A stretch of DNA of 41,042 bases, taken from positions 1-41,042 of the IMG/VR virus record IMGVR_UViG_3300007074_000026. One strand, given 5' to 3'. The notes under the pieces were generated by a model. The model was given only the letters and a program-made list of their open reading frames with translations. It made no database searches and was not told where the DNA came from. The DNA is from a virus. How positions within the stretch are numbered: the stretch's first letter is position 1; the number at the start of each line of letters is the position of its first letter. This document shows positions 16,399 to 24,574 of the stretch, one piece after another. The position numbers and the translations under genes are program-made.

Positions 16399-17831
16399 TA
16401 TAGAGCTGAACTGAAAAGTTTGAGAATACTAGTATATGGGATACCTTCAACATATAGTATGGGAGCTTGGGTAGCTCCTTCATTTAATTCTAATCCTCCC
16501 GTAACATTTGCATGATATGCCCCAACCTTGAAGGTTTCAACCCCACCAGTACTTACAACCAGATCTCTATTATCTTTTATACTTAATCCTACATCAGTCG
16601 CATTCATAAAAAATATACTTGGCTCAGCTGCGGTGCCGTCTGTTGAGCCTATACCATTAATCCCTAATTCGACATACGATACACCATTTTTAACTAGTTC
16701 TTGCCTACTTGAACTAGATCTGTACCACCCGAAATCTGTTTCATTCTCATAATTAAGAGATGGGTTAGATATTGTTCCATCTGCCAAATGAATAGCAGAA
16801 GTATCAATTAGTGTAGGAACTTCTATGGTATCAGTCCCATCATAGGTCACTAATTTCCATACATTTTGTTCAATTTCTATACCTGCTGAAGATGGGGTTT
16901 TAACTGTTAACGTATATGATCCAGTTGTTCCATTAAACACCTGCCAAGTATTAGCATTGTCTGGCATATCAATAATTACATCGCTTGTTAATGCACCAGA
17001 ATATTTCTGTATCAATCTTTCTGCTTCGCTATCTAACATGTCAAATGTTCCGCCTGGCGATACCTCTTTGTCATTAACTTGAACCGTAAAAACTGTTTCT
17101 TTCCCTAACCCTAAAGTCTTATAATCCGTTCCATATTTCACAAAACTTACTGATTCTTGAGGGCTTAAAGCAAAGTTTGTAATATTATCAACTGTTCCGC
17201 CTCCCTCAACAGTCATATTCAATTGGCCTCCAATTATAGATTGGTTGTTAATTGAAAGCTTAAAACCGTTTGGAATATCAGTTATGGGTAAAGTGAAAGT
17301 TGACGTTCCACCGGTATATATAAAGAACTTACCTCTATCTGCCGCGACGCCATCATGGAAAGTTGTTATTTCTTCCGTAGGATAATTAATATTAAGTTTC
17401 CCTAAAAGGGGTGTAAGACCCAACCCAGATAAAATAGAAGCATCAGCACTTGAAGTACCCGCACCGTTCTGAATATTTCCCCAGGTACCAGCAGATGTAG
17501 AATTATCTGTTAAATAAATTAAAAAGGAAAGACCTGGTGTGATTGCTGCAATCATCTCATTTCCATCATAATCTTGTAATACAAAATCAAAAGAAGAAAC
17601 GTTTTTAATGAAAAGAGATTCGCCAGGAGGTGCAACAGATGCATCCGGCATTTTCAATATATAAGCCGCATCTTCCGACGTAACATCCATTTGGCGTGAC
17701 AAAACAAATTCACTGTTTTGACCTAATGCAGGCCATGTTAATTGTGTTACGGCTGTTGAAAGGGTAACTGGTGTATACGTACTTTCAGCCGTCTGAACAA
17801 TTGAGTTTCCAAAAACATCTATAAAAGCCAT
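16398..17831 (-). CDS. Tail fibre or receptor-binding protein (477 aa)
   Basis: Extended Ser/Thr/Asn/Gly-rich beta protein with no hydrophobic segment. The C-terminal third carries the fibre/spike signature of short beta repeats: YENETDFGWYRSSSSRQELV, GINGIGSTDGTAAEPSIFF, then NATDVGLSIKDNRDLVVSTG. This resembles the AIYF...DTGFY...N.LGVSVGG repeats of trimeric fibres that precede a receptor-binding tip. The N-terminal part probably attaches to the tail hub. It is joined to its neighbours by 1-bp TAATG overlaps on both sides. This is the most likely host-range determinant in the window. No intramolecular chaperone domain is recognised. Confidence 0.6.
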   Translation of the reverse strand: MAFIDVFGNSIVQTAESTYTPVTLSTAVTQLTWPALGQNSEFVLSRQMDVTSEDAAYILKMPDASVAPPGESLFIKNVSSFDFVLQDYDGNEMIAAITPGLSFLIYLTDNSTSAGTWGNIQNGAGTSSADASILSGLGLTPLLGKLNINYPTEEITTFHDGVAADRGKFFIYTGGTSTFTLPITDIPNGFKLSINNQSIIGGQLNMTVEGGGTVDNITNFALSPQESVSFVKYGTDYKTLGLGKETVFTVQVNDKEVSPGGTFDMLDSEAERLIQKYSGALTSDVIIDMPDNANTWQVFNGTTGSYTLTVKTPSSAGIEIEQNVWKLVTYDGTDTIEVPTLIDTSAIHLADGTISNPSLNYENETDFGWYRSSSSRQELVKNGVSYVELGINGIGSTDGTAAEPSIFFMNATDVGLSIKDNRDLVVSTGGVETFKVGAYHANVTGGLELNEGATQAPILYVEGIPYTSILKLFSSAL

Positions 17832-18484
17832 TATACTAATCCTGCTGTTAAGTATCCATCTGTGATTCGAAGGGTATTTTCAGCCAATATTTTCTGTAAT
17901 TCCTCAGCATATTTGGCGTCGTATACTTGTAATTGTTGTGTGTTTCCCGTGAATTCATATACGTATCTTAAGATACCATATATTAAAAGTTGGGGTATAT
18001 AAATCGTGGACCAGTTGGTTTGGTTGGTTTCATCTAATAAAGGTAATTGGACTATAATACCTATTCTATAATTATACGTTGCATCTGAGGTTGGTCCAAT
18101 TATCCAATGACTGTACCCATAATCTGCATATTTATCTGGCTCACCTTGTACTGTAGTATTCGGGTGATCTTGTTTTAAATTTTCATAAGTTCTAAGTTTC
18201 AGTGTCTTGCTTTTATTTCCATCAGATCCAGCACCGATTTCAAAGGAATCTGTTCCTTTCCAACGTGCAGGTTTTTGAATAACATATTGTCCAGCAATAA
18301 GAGGTTCTGTAGGAGGATTAGTAATATATTCTATGGCACCCTTTGTCTTTACATCTAAGGACAAAGTTTGTTGTGCCAACATAATTAACGTAGGAAGATT
18401 AGCTTCTAACAAGACGTCGTCTTGTTTATTCACCCATACAGGTATTAGATCCAGCAAATTATCATAAGTAAGAGCAAATGCCAT
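17831..18484 (-). CDS. Head-tail adaptor / tail tubular protein A-like (217 aa)
   Basis: An N-terminal YDNLLDLIPVWVNKQDDVLLE followed by LPTLIMLAQQTLSLDVK fits the phage adaptor family (T7 gp11 / SU10 adaptor type), in which a short helix pair docks on the portal. A beta-rich middle and a C-terminal helix (QQLQVYDAKYAEELQKILAE) complete the expected length of about 200-220 aa. It should form the ring between the portal and the tail hub. It is co-translated with the fibre gene downstream and the structural gene upstream through 1-bp overlaps. Confidence 0.7.
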   Translation of the reverse strand: MAFALTYDNLLDLIPVWVNKQDDVLLEANLPTLIMLAQQTLSLDVKTKGAIEYITNPPTEPLIAGQYVIQKPARWKGTDSFEIGAGSDGNKSKTLKLRTYENLKQDHPNTTVQGEPDKYADYGYSHWIIGPTSDATYNYRIGIIVQLPLLDETNQTNWSTIYIPQLLIYGILRYVYEFTGNTQQLQVYDAKYAEELQKILAENTLRITDGYLTAGLV

Positions 18485-19170
18485 TATAACCCCTCTGGTA
18501 TATTAGCATAGGTAATAAAGTAATCTATATCACCCGAATCACCACTTAAGACTAATTCATACCCATCTGTGAGATAATCAGTATCCTGGAAATCTATAAA
18601 ATTATAACTTTCACCGTCCAGATTGGATGCATTATGAATTGAAGAAGTATTTGCAGGGGTGGCAATCTCTCTAATAGAAAAAACCACATTATTTATGACA
18701 GTCGTTGCATTTGTAGGTGCCGCAATCAACGTTTTTATAATCTTTGGTGATGTTGCTCCACTTAATACTACTTCTGGTGAAGTTGCTACATTCCCAACAG
18801 CTGACGTTGTAATACTTGTTAAATATCCAGACGGGTATATATCATATTCAATGTATAAACTCCATGTGACTCCTGTCGCTTGGTTTGTAAGAATATCTAA
18901 ATATCCCTTAGTTAGCCAAACTGATGTATCTAGAATATCTTGAGCCCCTGTTAATCTAGGATTATTCTGGGATTGCATAAAAATTGTTTCTGGATTAGCA
19001 CTTCCCACATCTGCCTGATTAATTTGAATAAAAGCAGATGTTCCAATAAATCTTAGTTTCCTAATATATATCCCGTCCCCTACTGTTTCTTCTAAATTGA
19101 TAGCGAGCGTATCGTTTGCAAGATTATTTACTTGGGTTCCAGTAATGACTTTATTTCTTTCCGTATTCAT
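18484..19170 (-). CDS. Virion-operon protein, beta-rich (228 aa)
   Basis: No family recognised. The composition (Thr/Ser/Ile/Asn, few Lys, no Cys, no membrane segment) and the repeated short beta-like segments fit a minor virion component. Its place between the zinc-binding-like small protein and the adaptor suggests a tail or vertex role. Part of it (IRKLRFIGTSAFIQIN) may form a jelly-roll-like fold, but this is a guess. It starts 4 nt after the preceding gene ends. Confidence 0.55.
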   Translation of the reverse strand: MNTERNKVITGTQVNNLANDTLAINLEETVGDGIYIRKLRFIGTSAFIQINQADVGSANPETIFMQSQNNPRLTGAQDILDTSVWLTKGYLDILTNQATGVTWSLYIEYDIYPSGYLTSITTSAVGNVATSPEVVLSGATSPKIIKTLIAAPTNATTVINNVVFSIREIATPANTSSIHNASNLDGESYNFIDFQDTDYLTDGYELVLSGDSGDIDYFITYANIPEGL

Positions 19171-19173
19171 TCC

Positions 19174-19464
19174 TTAGTCCTCATCTCGGTAAGTAGGTTG
19201 TGGAAAATAGGGGATAGGTCGAGCATTTTTAAGGGGCTTCATTTCTGGACCGACTATTTTTACATAGGGTAACTTATTGGGAGTATCAACAAAATCTTTA
19301 TGCACCATGCTTCCTGTCCATACCAGATTTGGACCAGAATATTGCATTTCTTTAACCAGATCTTTATACTCAACAATGAACCCAGACCTATCGCACAATG
19401 CCCAATTGTCTCCAGATTTCCAATTATTGAAGTTTCTTTTAGTATATGAACGCATTCCAAACAT
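19174..19464 (-). CDS. Small conserved phage protein, CDRSGF type (96 aa)
   Basis: The core WALCDRSGFIVEYKDLVKEM, then LVWTGSMVHKDFVD and the Pro-rich tail, match a small podovirus family encoded between tail-accessory genes. There the pattern is CDRCGF....LV.EW.GL.V....DP.HPQDF. The usual zinc-knuckle cysteines are reduced to one Cys here (CDRS rather than CDRC), so metal binding is doubtful. It is encoded between the gp4-like accessory gene and a beta-rich structural gene. The function of the family is unknown to me. Confidence 0.6.
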   Translation of the reverse strand: MFGMRSYTKRNFNNWKSGDNWALCDRSGFIVEYKDLVKEMQYSGPNLVWTGSMVHKDFVDTPNKLPYVKIVGPEMKPLKNARPIPYFPQPTYRDED

Positions 19465-19480
19465 TTAATACTTCCTTATG

Positions 19481-20554
19481 CTATCTATGCCACTGTAATT
19501 GTGATGGCATATTAATATTTTGTTGAATAGGTACTTTATTCTTGTCCTCTTTCGAAGCAAACAAGAACGATTGTTGATATAGTTTTTCTAATAAAGTAAT
19601 TCTATTCAGATCTATTTCTGGGTTTTTAATAGCTAGACGAAAAGCTAGTTCAGATACTATTGCTTCGTAAAATCTCTGGGGTGCATCAATATTTAATATT
19701 AAGTCATCTGTATCTTGGAATTTACTATAACCACTATAAAGTAAGACTTGCTCTTGCTGAGGTATTGGCCACAAAAGAACTGATTGAACAATTCCCCTTC
19801 TAAAAACATATTGATTAGGTGTAGTAGAAGTATTTTTCCCAGCTTGTTCTTGGTATCCAGATTCTGATTCTTCCGAAAGTATTAAGCTATTATTCGATGG
19901 AACGCTAAAATAAAGTTCTGCTATATCTAGTGTTGCGTCGCCTGTTTCTCTAATACGCCATTGCCGAGCCATAACCGGCAATTTCAACATTACCCATTTT
20001 GTATATTGCTGAGGATAAGATTGAGCTGGAATTGTTTGAACTTCTGACCAGCTTATGCCGTCTAGAGAACTTTCAACCACTAAATCATAGGTGCGTGTAA
20101 CAGCAGACATAATACCAACCATTCGGATGGTTTTCCAAGCTGTTCTATCCGACCCATAATCATATGAAATATTGCCATTTTGAGATGTTTGCGTACATGA
20201 ATTGGTAATATCAGTATTGAATGCATTACTAGCCACGCCCCCAGCACTACTTGATCCTACACCACTCAATAAACGTGTAGGTGTATTCAAGCTTACTGTT
20301 TGAAAAGATAGAAGAGAGGGTGGAAGTTCGTATATAGGCTGTCCAGCAGTTAACTGTAAGGCGTATTCATTAAGATTAAACACATTATAATTTTTAACTG
20401 ACCATTCAGACAGCATGAAATTTAATGAGCGTAAGGCGGTATCTTTTTTTTCACCTGAAACTAGGTTTGCTGTTAGACCGACTCTTTCCCAGGCTTCTTC
20501 AATAATCGTACTTATATTTATATTGCCAAAATTATAAGTGCCTGATGTAGTCAT
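19481..20554 (-). CDS. Tail accessory factor (P22 gp4-like) with discoidin-like insertion
   Basis: 357 aa. The N-terminus (IIEEAWERVGLTANLVSGEK, then ALRSLNFMLSEWSVKNYNVF) and the C-terminus (RRGIVQSVLLWPIPQQEQVL...AIVSELAFRLAIKNPEI) match the gp4-like packaged-DNA stabilisation family, which binds under the portal after packaging. Between them, about residues 98-225, sits an extra domain resembling an F5/8 type C (discoidin) carbohydrate-binding fold: AWKTIRMVGIMSAVTRTYDL, then VESSLDGISWSEV and RQWRIRETGDATLDIAELYF. P22 gp4 itself is only about 166 aa. The ATG at 20554 is preferred over the GTG at 20557 because GGAAAG is better spaced. The start overlaps the preceding stop (TGATG). Confidence 0.7.
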   Translation of the reverse strand: MTTSGTYNFGNINISTIIEEAWERVGLTANLVSGEKKDTALRSLNFMLSEWSVKNYNVFNLNEYALQLTAGQPIYELPPSLLSFQTVSLNTPTRLLSGVGSSSAGGVASNAFNTDITNSCTQTSQNGNISYDYGSDRTAWKTIRMVGIMSAVTRTYDLVVESSLDGISWSEVQTIPAQSYPQQYTKWVMLKLPVMARQWRIRETGDATLDIAELYFSVPSNNSLILSEESESGYQEQAGKNTSTTPNQYVFRRGIVQSVLLWPIPQQEQVLLYSGYSKFQDTDDLILNIDAPQRFYEAIVSELAFRLAIKNPEIDLNRITLLEKLYQQSFLFASKEDKNKVPIQQNINMPSQLQWHR

Positions 20555-20757
20555 CACATATCTTTCCGTGCCATCCTAGGAGGAAGACCAGACGTACGTT
20601 TCTTAACACAACCACCTGACTTTAGCTTTTGCGCTGGAGCTATCTGGTTCTTATTTTCAACAAAACTTCTATAACTTGGGGATACACCTTGCGATGATGC
20701 TTTTTGAAACCTTTTTTTCCAAAAATCTTTATATCTTCTGCCACCATCCTGAATCAT
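20554..20757 (-). CDS. Small basic hypothetical protein (67 aa)
   Basis: A very basic protein (many Lys/Arg, RRYKDFWKKRFQK), with no recognised domain or membrane segment. Its stop overlaps the start of the gp4-like gene, and it begins 1 nt after the upstream gene ends, so it is an integral operon member. Its charge would suit contact with packaged DNA or a portal-vertex role, but nothing specific is visible. Confidence 0.55.
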   Translation of the reverse strand: MIQDGGRRYKDFWKKRFQKASSQGVSPSYRSFVENKNQIAPAQKLKSGGCVKKRTSGLPPRMARKDM

Positions 20758-20758
20758 T

Positions 20759-21412
20759 TTAAAATCCTCCGCTTAAGTAAGTTAATTGTAAGCTTCCTGT
20801 ATTAGCTGGATCATTAGTGGCTGTTAACTGAATCGCCGTTGAAGGATAATTATAGAAGCTTTCTTGTTGAGAAATATTTGCATCCGTCCAATCAGCATTT
20901 AATGGATCAAATGTTAAATTATCATAATTATTCATTAAGAGTGATTGAGGGCCTTTAAGAATTGTATAATAAGGCTGCAATGTGGAACTGACTGTATATT
21001 CAATTGTTCCTGTAACTACCGCACCTACAGTATAGGGGGCACTTCCAATTTGAATGAGTTGTTGGGAAAGTAAATCACTGACTCCCCCAGGTCCTATTCC
21101 TACTGAAACATCAGGAAATGAATTATCAGATGTTACAGAAATAATATCTTTAAAATAGTTAGTAGTAGAAACTGTTCCTAAATCTGGACCAGCTATAGTT
21201 TCACTAATTTTAGTTCCATTTACTGATCTGCCCGTAATAGTAAAATTAGCACCACTGCTAAGAACGGCACACGTTAAAGTAATAGGACGATACTGGAAAT
21301 CAAATATTTCTGTCTGTTTGTTTCTTATGGTAAGATTTCCAGCACCACCAGATTGGGTTTCAGCAATCAATGTAGTGTCCGGCGCAAGCCAATTTATTAT
21401 AAATGGACGCAT
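20759..21412 (-). CDS. Virion-operon protein, beta-rich (217 aa)
   Basis: No family recognised. A Thr/Ser/Gly-rich beta protein without Cys or hydrophobic segments, with short repeated strands (TLTCAVLSSGANFTITGRSV, NGTKISETIAGP). The end is SGGF. It belongs to a run of structural genes directly downstream of the capsid gene and shares its composition with the 301-aa protein upstream. Both contain an FxIxGRSVNGTKISE / FTVHGIDISGEKIV strand pair, so they may be distantly related vertex or decoration proteins. Confidence 0.55.
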   Translation of the reverse strand: MRPFIINWLAPDTTLIAETQSGGAGNLTIRNKQTEIFDFQYRPITLTCAVLSSGANFTITGRSVNGTKISETIAGPDLGTVSTTNYFKDIISVTSDNSFPDVSVGIGPGGVSDLLSQQLIQIGSAPYTVGAVVTGTIEYTVSSTLQPYYTILKGPQSLLMNNYDNLTFDPLNADWTDANISQQESFYNYPSTAIQLTATNDPANTGSLQLTYLSGGF

Positions 21413-21427
21413 TTTCTAATTACCTTT

Positions 21428-22333
21428 TTATCCTTGCCAGCCAACCCAACCAGTATCGTAGTTAGGGTGTCCAAATACTGCAGCATCATTAATTTCATTA
21501 TTTATATACGACCAAGGGGTTGTACCGGTATTAAGAATAGGAGGTTGGAATACTGTATTAATGTTACCGCCAAAAAATCTACATGATAAGGATAAATGAA
21601 GAACTTTTACACCATCAGAGGGGGTTGGAAGATAATAAATTCCACGTCTATCGGAACTCGTAATAGTTGCAGGTTCGCTAGATGCTTCAAGAAAATTAAT
21701 TTTAAGTCTGGCGTTTATAGTTTGGGGCAAAGCCGCATCAGCTACCGTGATATAAATATCATAACTATCATTCCACATAGGAAGACCTAACCCAGCATAG
21801 CTATCCACGAAGAAAGGAAGCCCAACTCCATCATTTGTTCCAATTTCAATTGTACCACCTGAGGTACCATTTGAATGAATAGCGGTTATGTATTTAAGAG
21901 AAACTAGAGTTGATATGTTATTATCTCCCAATGGAAGAACAACACTATGAACTATTTTTTCTCCAGATATATCTATACCATGAACTGTAAAAGTCACATC
22001 CGAACTAGTTGTTGACGTTGCTCTAAATGTAATAATTCTCGCCGTATCCAACTCAATCGCAACCGAATTGAAAATTTCAGATCTAATTGTTTGAACATTG
22101 TCACCGTCTGTTCGTAAATCAAGAAAACCATTATCTACAACTTCAGAATTTGCAAAAATATTATCTGCTACTGCTGCAAGAGGAGTAATAAGATAAGGTA
22201 CTCTACACTCTAGAGCCAATCCAATACGCCCATTTGTGAGGACTGGATGGGATAATTCACCCATCCGTACGCCGTCAGAAAAAGCACTACCAAAATTCCC
22301 TACATAGGTTCCGTTTTCTTTTTTAATAGGCAT
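21428..22333 (-). CDS. Virion-operon protein, beta-rich (301 aa)
   Basis: No family recognised. Encoded immediately downstream of the major capsid gene, with AGGAG about 11 nt before the ATG. Contains VTFTVHGIDISGEKIVHSVV, similar to a strand pair in the next protein, and ends PNYDTGWVGWQG. Its composition is that of a soluble beta-sandwich virion protein. Its position suits a head fibre, decoration or head-completion protein, but the sequence does not decide. Confidence 0.55.
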   Translation of the reverse strand: MPIKKENGTYVGNFGSAFSDGVRMGELSHPVLTNGRIGLALECRVPYLITPLAAVADNIFANSEVVDNGFLDLRTDGDNVQTIRSEIFNSVAIELDTARIITFRATSTTSSDVTFTVHGIDISGEKIVHSVVLPLGDNNISTLVSLKYITAIHSNGTSGGTIEIGTNDGVGLPFFVDSYAGLGLPMWNDSYDIYITVADAALPQTINARLKINFLEASSEPATITSSDRRGIYYLPTPSDGVKVLHLSLSCRFFGGNINTVFQPPILNTGTTPWSYINNEINDAAVFGHPNYDTGWVGWQG

Positions 22334-22345
22334 GTCAATATACTC

Positions 22346-23248
22346 CTAGTTACCTTGTGAACCTACTACACCACGGGCATCAGCTGCACCGAATGTAAAA
22401 CGTTTAGATGCCATCAAAGTAACAGATCCGTTTAGATCAGATGGGTTATAACGATAAACTGTATTTTTACGTAGGAAATACCTTAATGCACCATCAAGAT
22501 CCGTCTTATAGAAGAATCCATTTGGAAAGTTAAAGTAGTTCAACACTTTATAGGCCTTAGAAGTCATGCCATTAGCAGTGTTCACGTCATTGTTGGCTGT
22601 AAATGGAGCATATTTTGATTCAGTTACTTTTTCTGCCACATACTGGTTGAAACGACTCACACACAATAATTCAACGTTAGTTGCCATCAATAGTCCACGA
22701 GCGTTTACAAAGCTCTGGGCCAAAATAGAAGCATCTGCAACAGATGTTTCATTCAAACCTGAATGGATTGATAGACTATTGGAATAGGTTGAAGAATCAA
22801 CAGCATGTTCCGTAGAAAACAAAGCGTCGCCATCTGGTCCAGGGAAACTAGGATCCCAACCGTTATTGAAGATTTCTGCACCTTCAAAGTCTTCGACGAT
22901 ACCAATTGAATTGGACATCATACGCGCGGCTTGTGGGAAGTCTCGTTGATAGCGGTTATCATCGATTGCTTCTTCTGTCATGCTGAAAGCTACAGAATAT
23001 GTACGTGGTTCGAAGGTAATAGTCCGAACGGATCCAGTATCTGTTAATTTAGTACTTTCGCCTTCTTTTTTAAGTTGCGCTTTATCTAAAGTACGCATTT
23101 CTTCAATATACTCAAAAGCTTTTTGTGTTTCATACACATCATATACTGATGTCCATTCACGGGGCTTAGTTTCTAAGTTAAGAATGATATCGCATAATGT
23201 GTCATCTAAAAGATTTTTAATCTGCGCTCTTGTGGTTGGTGATGCCAT
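22346..23248 (-). CDS. Major capsid protein (HK97-like fold family)
   Basis: A 300-aa coat protein. The path FEPRTYSVAFSMTEEAIDDN, RYQRDFPQAARMMSNSIGIV, EDFEGAEIFNNGW, then DGDALFSTEHAVDSSTYSN is the usual major-head-protein pattern: a shared aromatic strand, a Met-rich spine helix, then a loop with the conserved G-x-x-L-F-x-x-x-H. The C-terminal ASKRFTFGAADARGVVGSQG also fits. It is short and has no protease-cleaved delta domain visible, consistent with a separate scaffold (see 25103-26272). AAGGAA lies 8-9 nt upstream of the ATG. The next gene upstream in the operon is a 197-aa protein, probably also a virion component. Confidence 0.85.
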   Translation of the reverse strand: MASPTTRAQIKNLLDDTLCDIILNLETKPREWTSVYDVYETQKAFEYIEEMRTLDKAQLKKEGESTKLTDTGSVRTITFEPRTYSVAFSMTEEAIDDNRYQRDFPQAARMMSNSIGIVEDFEGAEIFNNGWDPSFPGPDGDALFSTEHAVDSSTYSNSLSIHSGLNETSVADASILAQSFVNARGLLMATNVELLCVSRFNQYVAEKVTESKYAPFTANNDVNTANGMTSKAYKVLNYFNFPNGFFYKTDLDGALRYFLRKNTVYRYNPSDLNGSVTLMASKRFTFGAADARGVVGSQGN

Positions 23249-23260
23249 GATTTATTTTCC

Positions 23261-23854
23261 TTATACGCCAACTACACCGGCACGACGCCAGTGGTTATTC
23301 ATTGTTACTAATGCATAGTTATATGCGGTACCGAAATTATTCCCAGGTTTGTTATCCAGATCTGCAATTTTAAGATTTAATGTAGCGGTGGAAGCTGAGG
23401 TAGAAAGGTCTAACGCAGTTGTGGATCGTCCACTTGCATCAGGAGCACCAATAACAAAGTTTGCATTATTCATAAGGTCCGGAAAGGTCAAACCTGCGGC
23501 ACTATCACATTGAATTGAATAGACAACATTTGGATCACTAATAACACTTGCGACTGCTAAAGCTATGCCATGCGTTTCCGGCATTGCTCGAACGTTTGTT
23601 CCACCAACCCAATTAGGCTGCTCTTTTGCCATACCATCTGTGCCTAAATATTTAACACCTTGGAATGATCCAACTGAAGCTGCTCCTGCAACTGCAATTT
23701 TTATGCCGCCCCCATTTTGTCCCACTGGGTCGTTAGTACCAATGTCAACGGCATATCCGTCTTCAATGAAGAATTTTGTTAATGCGGAATTATAATCCGC
23801 TGAAGCTACGGTACCAACTGGCACTAGCCCACTAGGTGCATATGTAAAAGCCAT
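23261..23854 (-). CDS. Abundant virion protein, probable head decoration/stabilisation (197 aa)
   Basis: The first gene of the capsid-to-ejection operon, 12 bp upstream of the capsid gene and with the strongest SD of the region (GGAGG 5 nt before ATG), consistent with high expression. The protein is Ala/Gly/Ser/Thr-rich, lacks Cys-rich or membrane features and begins MAFTYAPSGLVPVGTV. This position and composition are typical of head decoration or minor capsid proteins, but no family is recognised with confidence. The start at 23854 is preferred over an upstream TTG because of the GGAGG. Confidence 0.6.
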   Translation of the reverse strand: MAFTYAPSGLVPVGTVASADYNSALTKFFIEDGYAVDIGTNDPVGQNGGGIKIAVAGAASVGSFQGVKYLGTDGMAKEQPNWVGGTNVRAMPETHGIALAVASVISDPNVVYSIQCDSAAGLTFPDLMNNANFVIGAPDASGRSTTALDLSTSASTATLNLKIADLDNKPGNNFGTAYNYALVTMNNHWRRAGVVGV

Positions 23855-24188
23855 TTCATCCTCCAATAGCTATATTAATAATATTAAAAAAATATCTATG
23901 AAACGTTTTTACGATTTATTCAAAGAATAGGGGTTTTTATTCACTAATCAGTTGTAAAGAAATGCTTTACATCTGCTTAGAATATATAATTTGTTTGATA
24001 CGGTTTACTAATTATCACGGTGAACGATTTACATAATTAACGCTATTTAAGTATATGAAAGAATATATGGGTTGTAAAGGGTTTTGATTAAGTCACCACG
24101 AGAAGTTTTTTAACGTTTACGAAAAGTTAAATTCAAACTTAGACACCACCTAAAGTATCTAAACTATCTAAAGTTAAAAATACCATAG

Positions 24189-24219
24189 AAAGGGGGATGA
24201 CAATTTGTCACCCCCCTTT
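24189..24219. terminator. Strong near-perfect hairpin in the divergent region
   Basis: AAAGGGGG (24189-24196) pairs with CCCCCTTT (24212-24219). Inside it, after one A-C mismatch, TGACAA pairs with TTGTCA around a single-base loop. The stem is strong enough to terminate transcription, but no long T-run follows on either strand. It could also protect an mRNA 5' end or bind a protein. A second small stem CTCCT-TTTT-AGGAG follows at 24226-24239. Confidence 0.5.
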
Positions 24220-24249
24220 AGACAACTCCTTTTTAGGAGAACATAGCCA

Positions 24250-24287
24250 CCCCTCTTTCTATTTTTGGTCGACCAAAAATAGAGGGG
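24250..24287. repeat. 24-bp perfect palindrome within a longer hairpin
   Basis: Positions 24259-24282 form a perfect palindrome centred on GTCGAC (half-site CTATTTTTGGTC). It is flanked by CCCCT (24250-24254) and AGGGG (24283-24287), which extend the pairing across a 4-nt bulge. As DNA it is an ideal dimeric operator; as RNA it is a long hairpin. It lies 50 bp upstream of the first gene of the scaffold block. Confidence 0.75.
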
Positions 24288-24336
24288 GTTAATAGCAGTA
24301 GTTGTATTAAGGAATTAAATAATATAAATTTATAAA

Positions 24337-24558
24337 ATGAATAATATTGATCCATATAAAATAGAAAAAATAGTAGAAGAATTAGAAACGTTAAAGATGA
24401 ATAAATATATTGAGAGTATGCACCCTTCTTCCAAATGGGATGATATAAGATTATGGCAAGGTTATATAATGTCTCTCGATTCAACTATCACATTAATTAA
24501 AACAAAATTTCCGCTAATCTTTAAAAAAGATGAGGAACAACCAGAAGAATTTTTCTAG
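24337..24558 (+). CDS. Hypothetical protein (73 aa)
   Basis: A small charged helical protein (KIEKIVEELETLKMNKYIES) with a short hydrophobic-aromatic middle and an acidic end (KDEEQPEEFF). No family recognised. The upstream region is very AT-rich with no clear SD, so the start is uncertain. It leads the rightward block containing the GroES-like and scaffold genes and ends 16 nt before the GroES-like start. The opposite-strand hydrophobic frame over the same bases looks like a shadow. Confidence 0.5.
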   Translation: MNNIDPYKIEKIVEELETLKMNKYIESMHPSSKWDDIRLWQGYIMSLDSTITLIKTKFPLIFKKDEEQPEEFF

Positions 24559-24574
24559 AAAAGGACACATAAAA

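Larger units (their letters stand above)
23855..24336. promoter_or_regulatory. Divergent intergenic control region of capsid and scaffold blocks
   Basis: 482 bp without a supported gene. It separates the leftward capsid operon from the rightward chaperonin/scaffold block, so it should hold promoters for both. Visible: an inverted repeat TGTAAAG-AAATG-CTTTACA (23953-23971); related motifs AACGTTTTTACGA (about 23902), AACGATTTAC (about 24023) and AACGTTTACGA (about 24112); repeated ATCTAAA blocks near 24158-24172; and three hairpins listed separately. No -10/-35 pair is convincing. The small minus-strand hydrophobic frame at its right edge lacks an RBS. Confidence 0.5.

Noticed and set aside
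24233-24484. Minus-strand hydrophobic 83-codon frame, possible holin or membrane peptide
   Set aside because: It overlaps the better supported plus-strand gene at 24337, has no SD, and its hydrophobicity is the usual antisense effect of an AT-rich charged gene.
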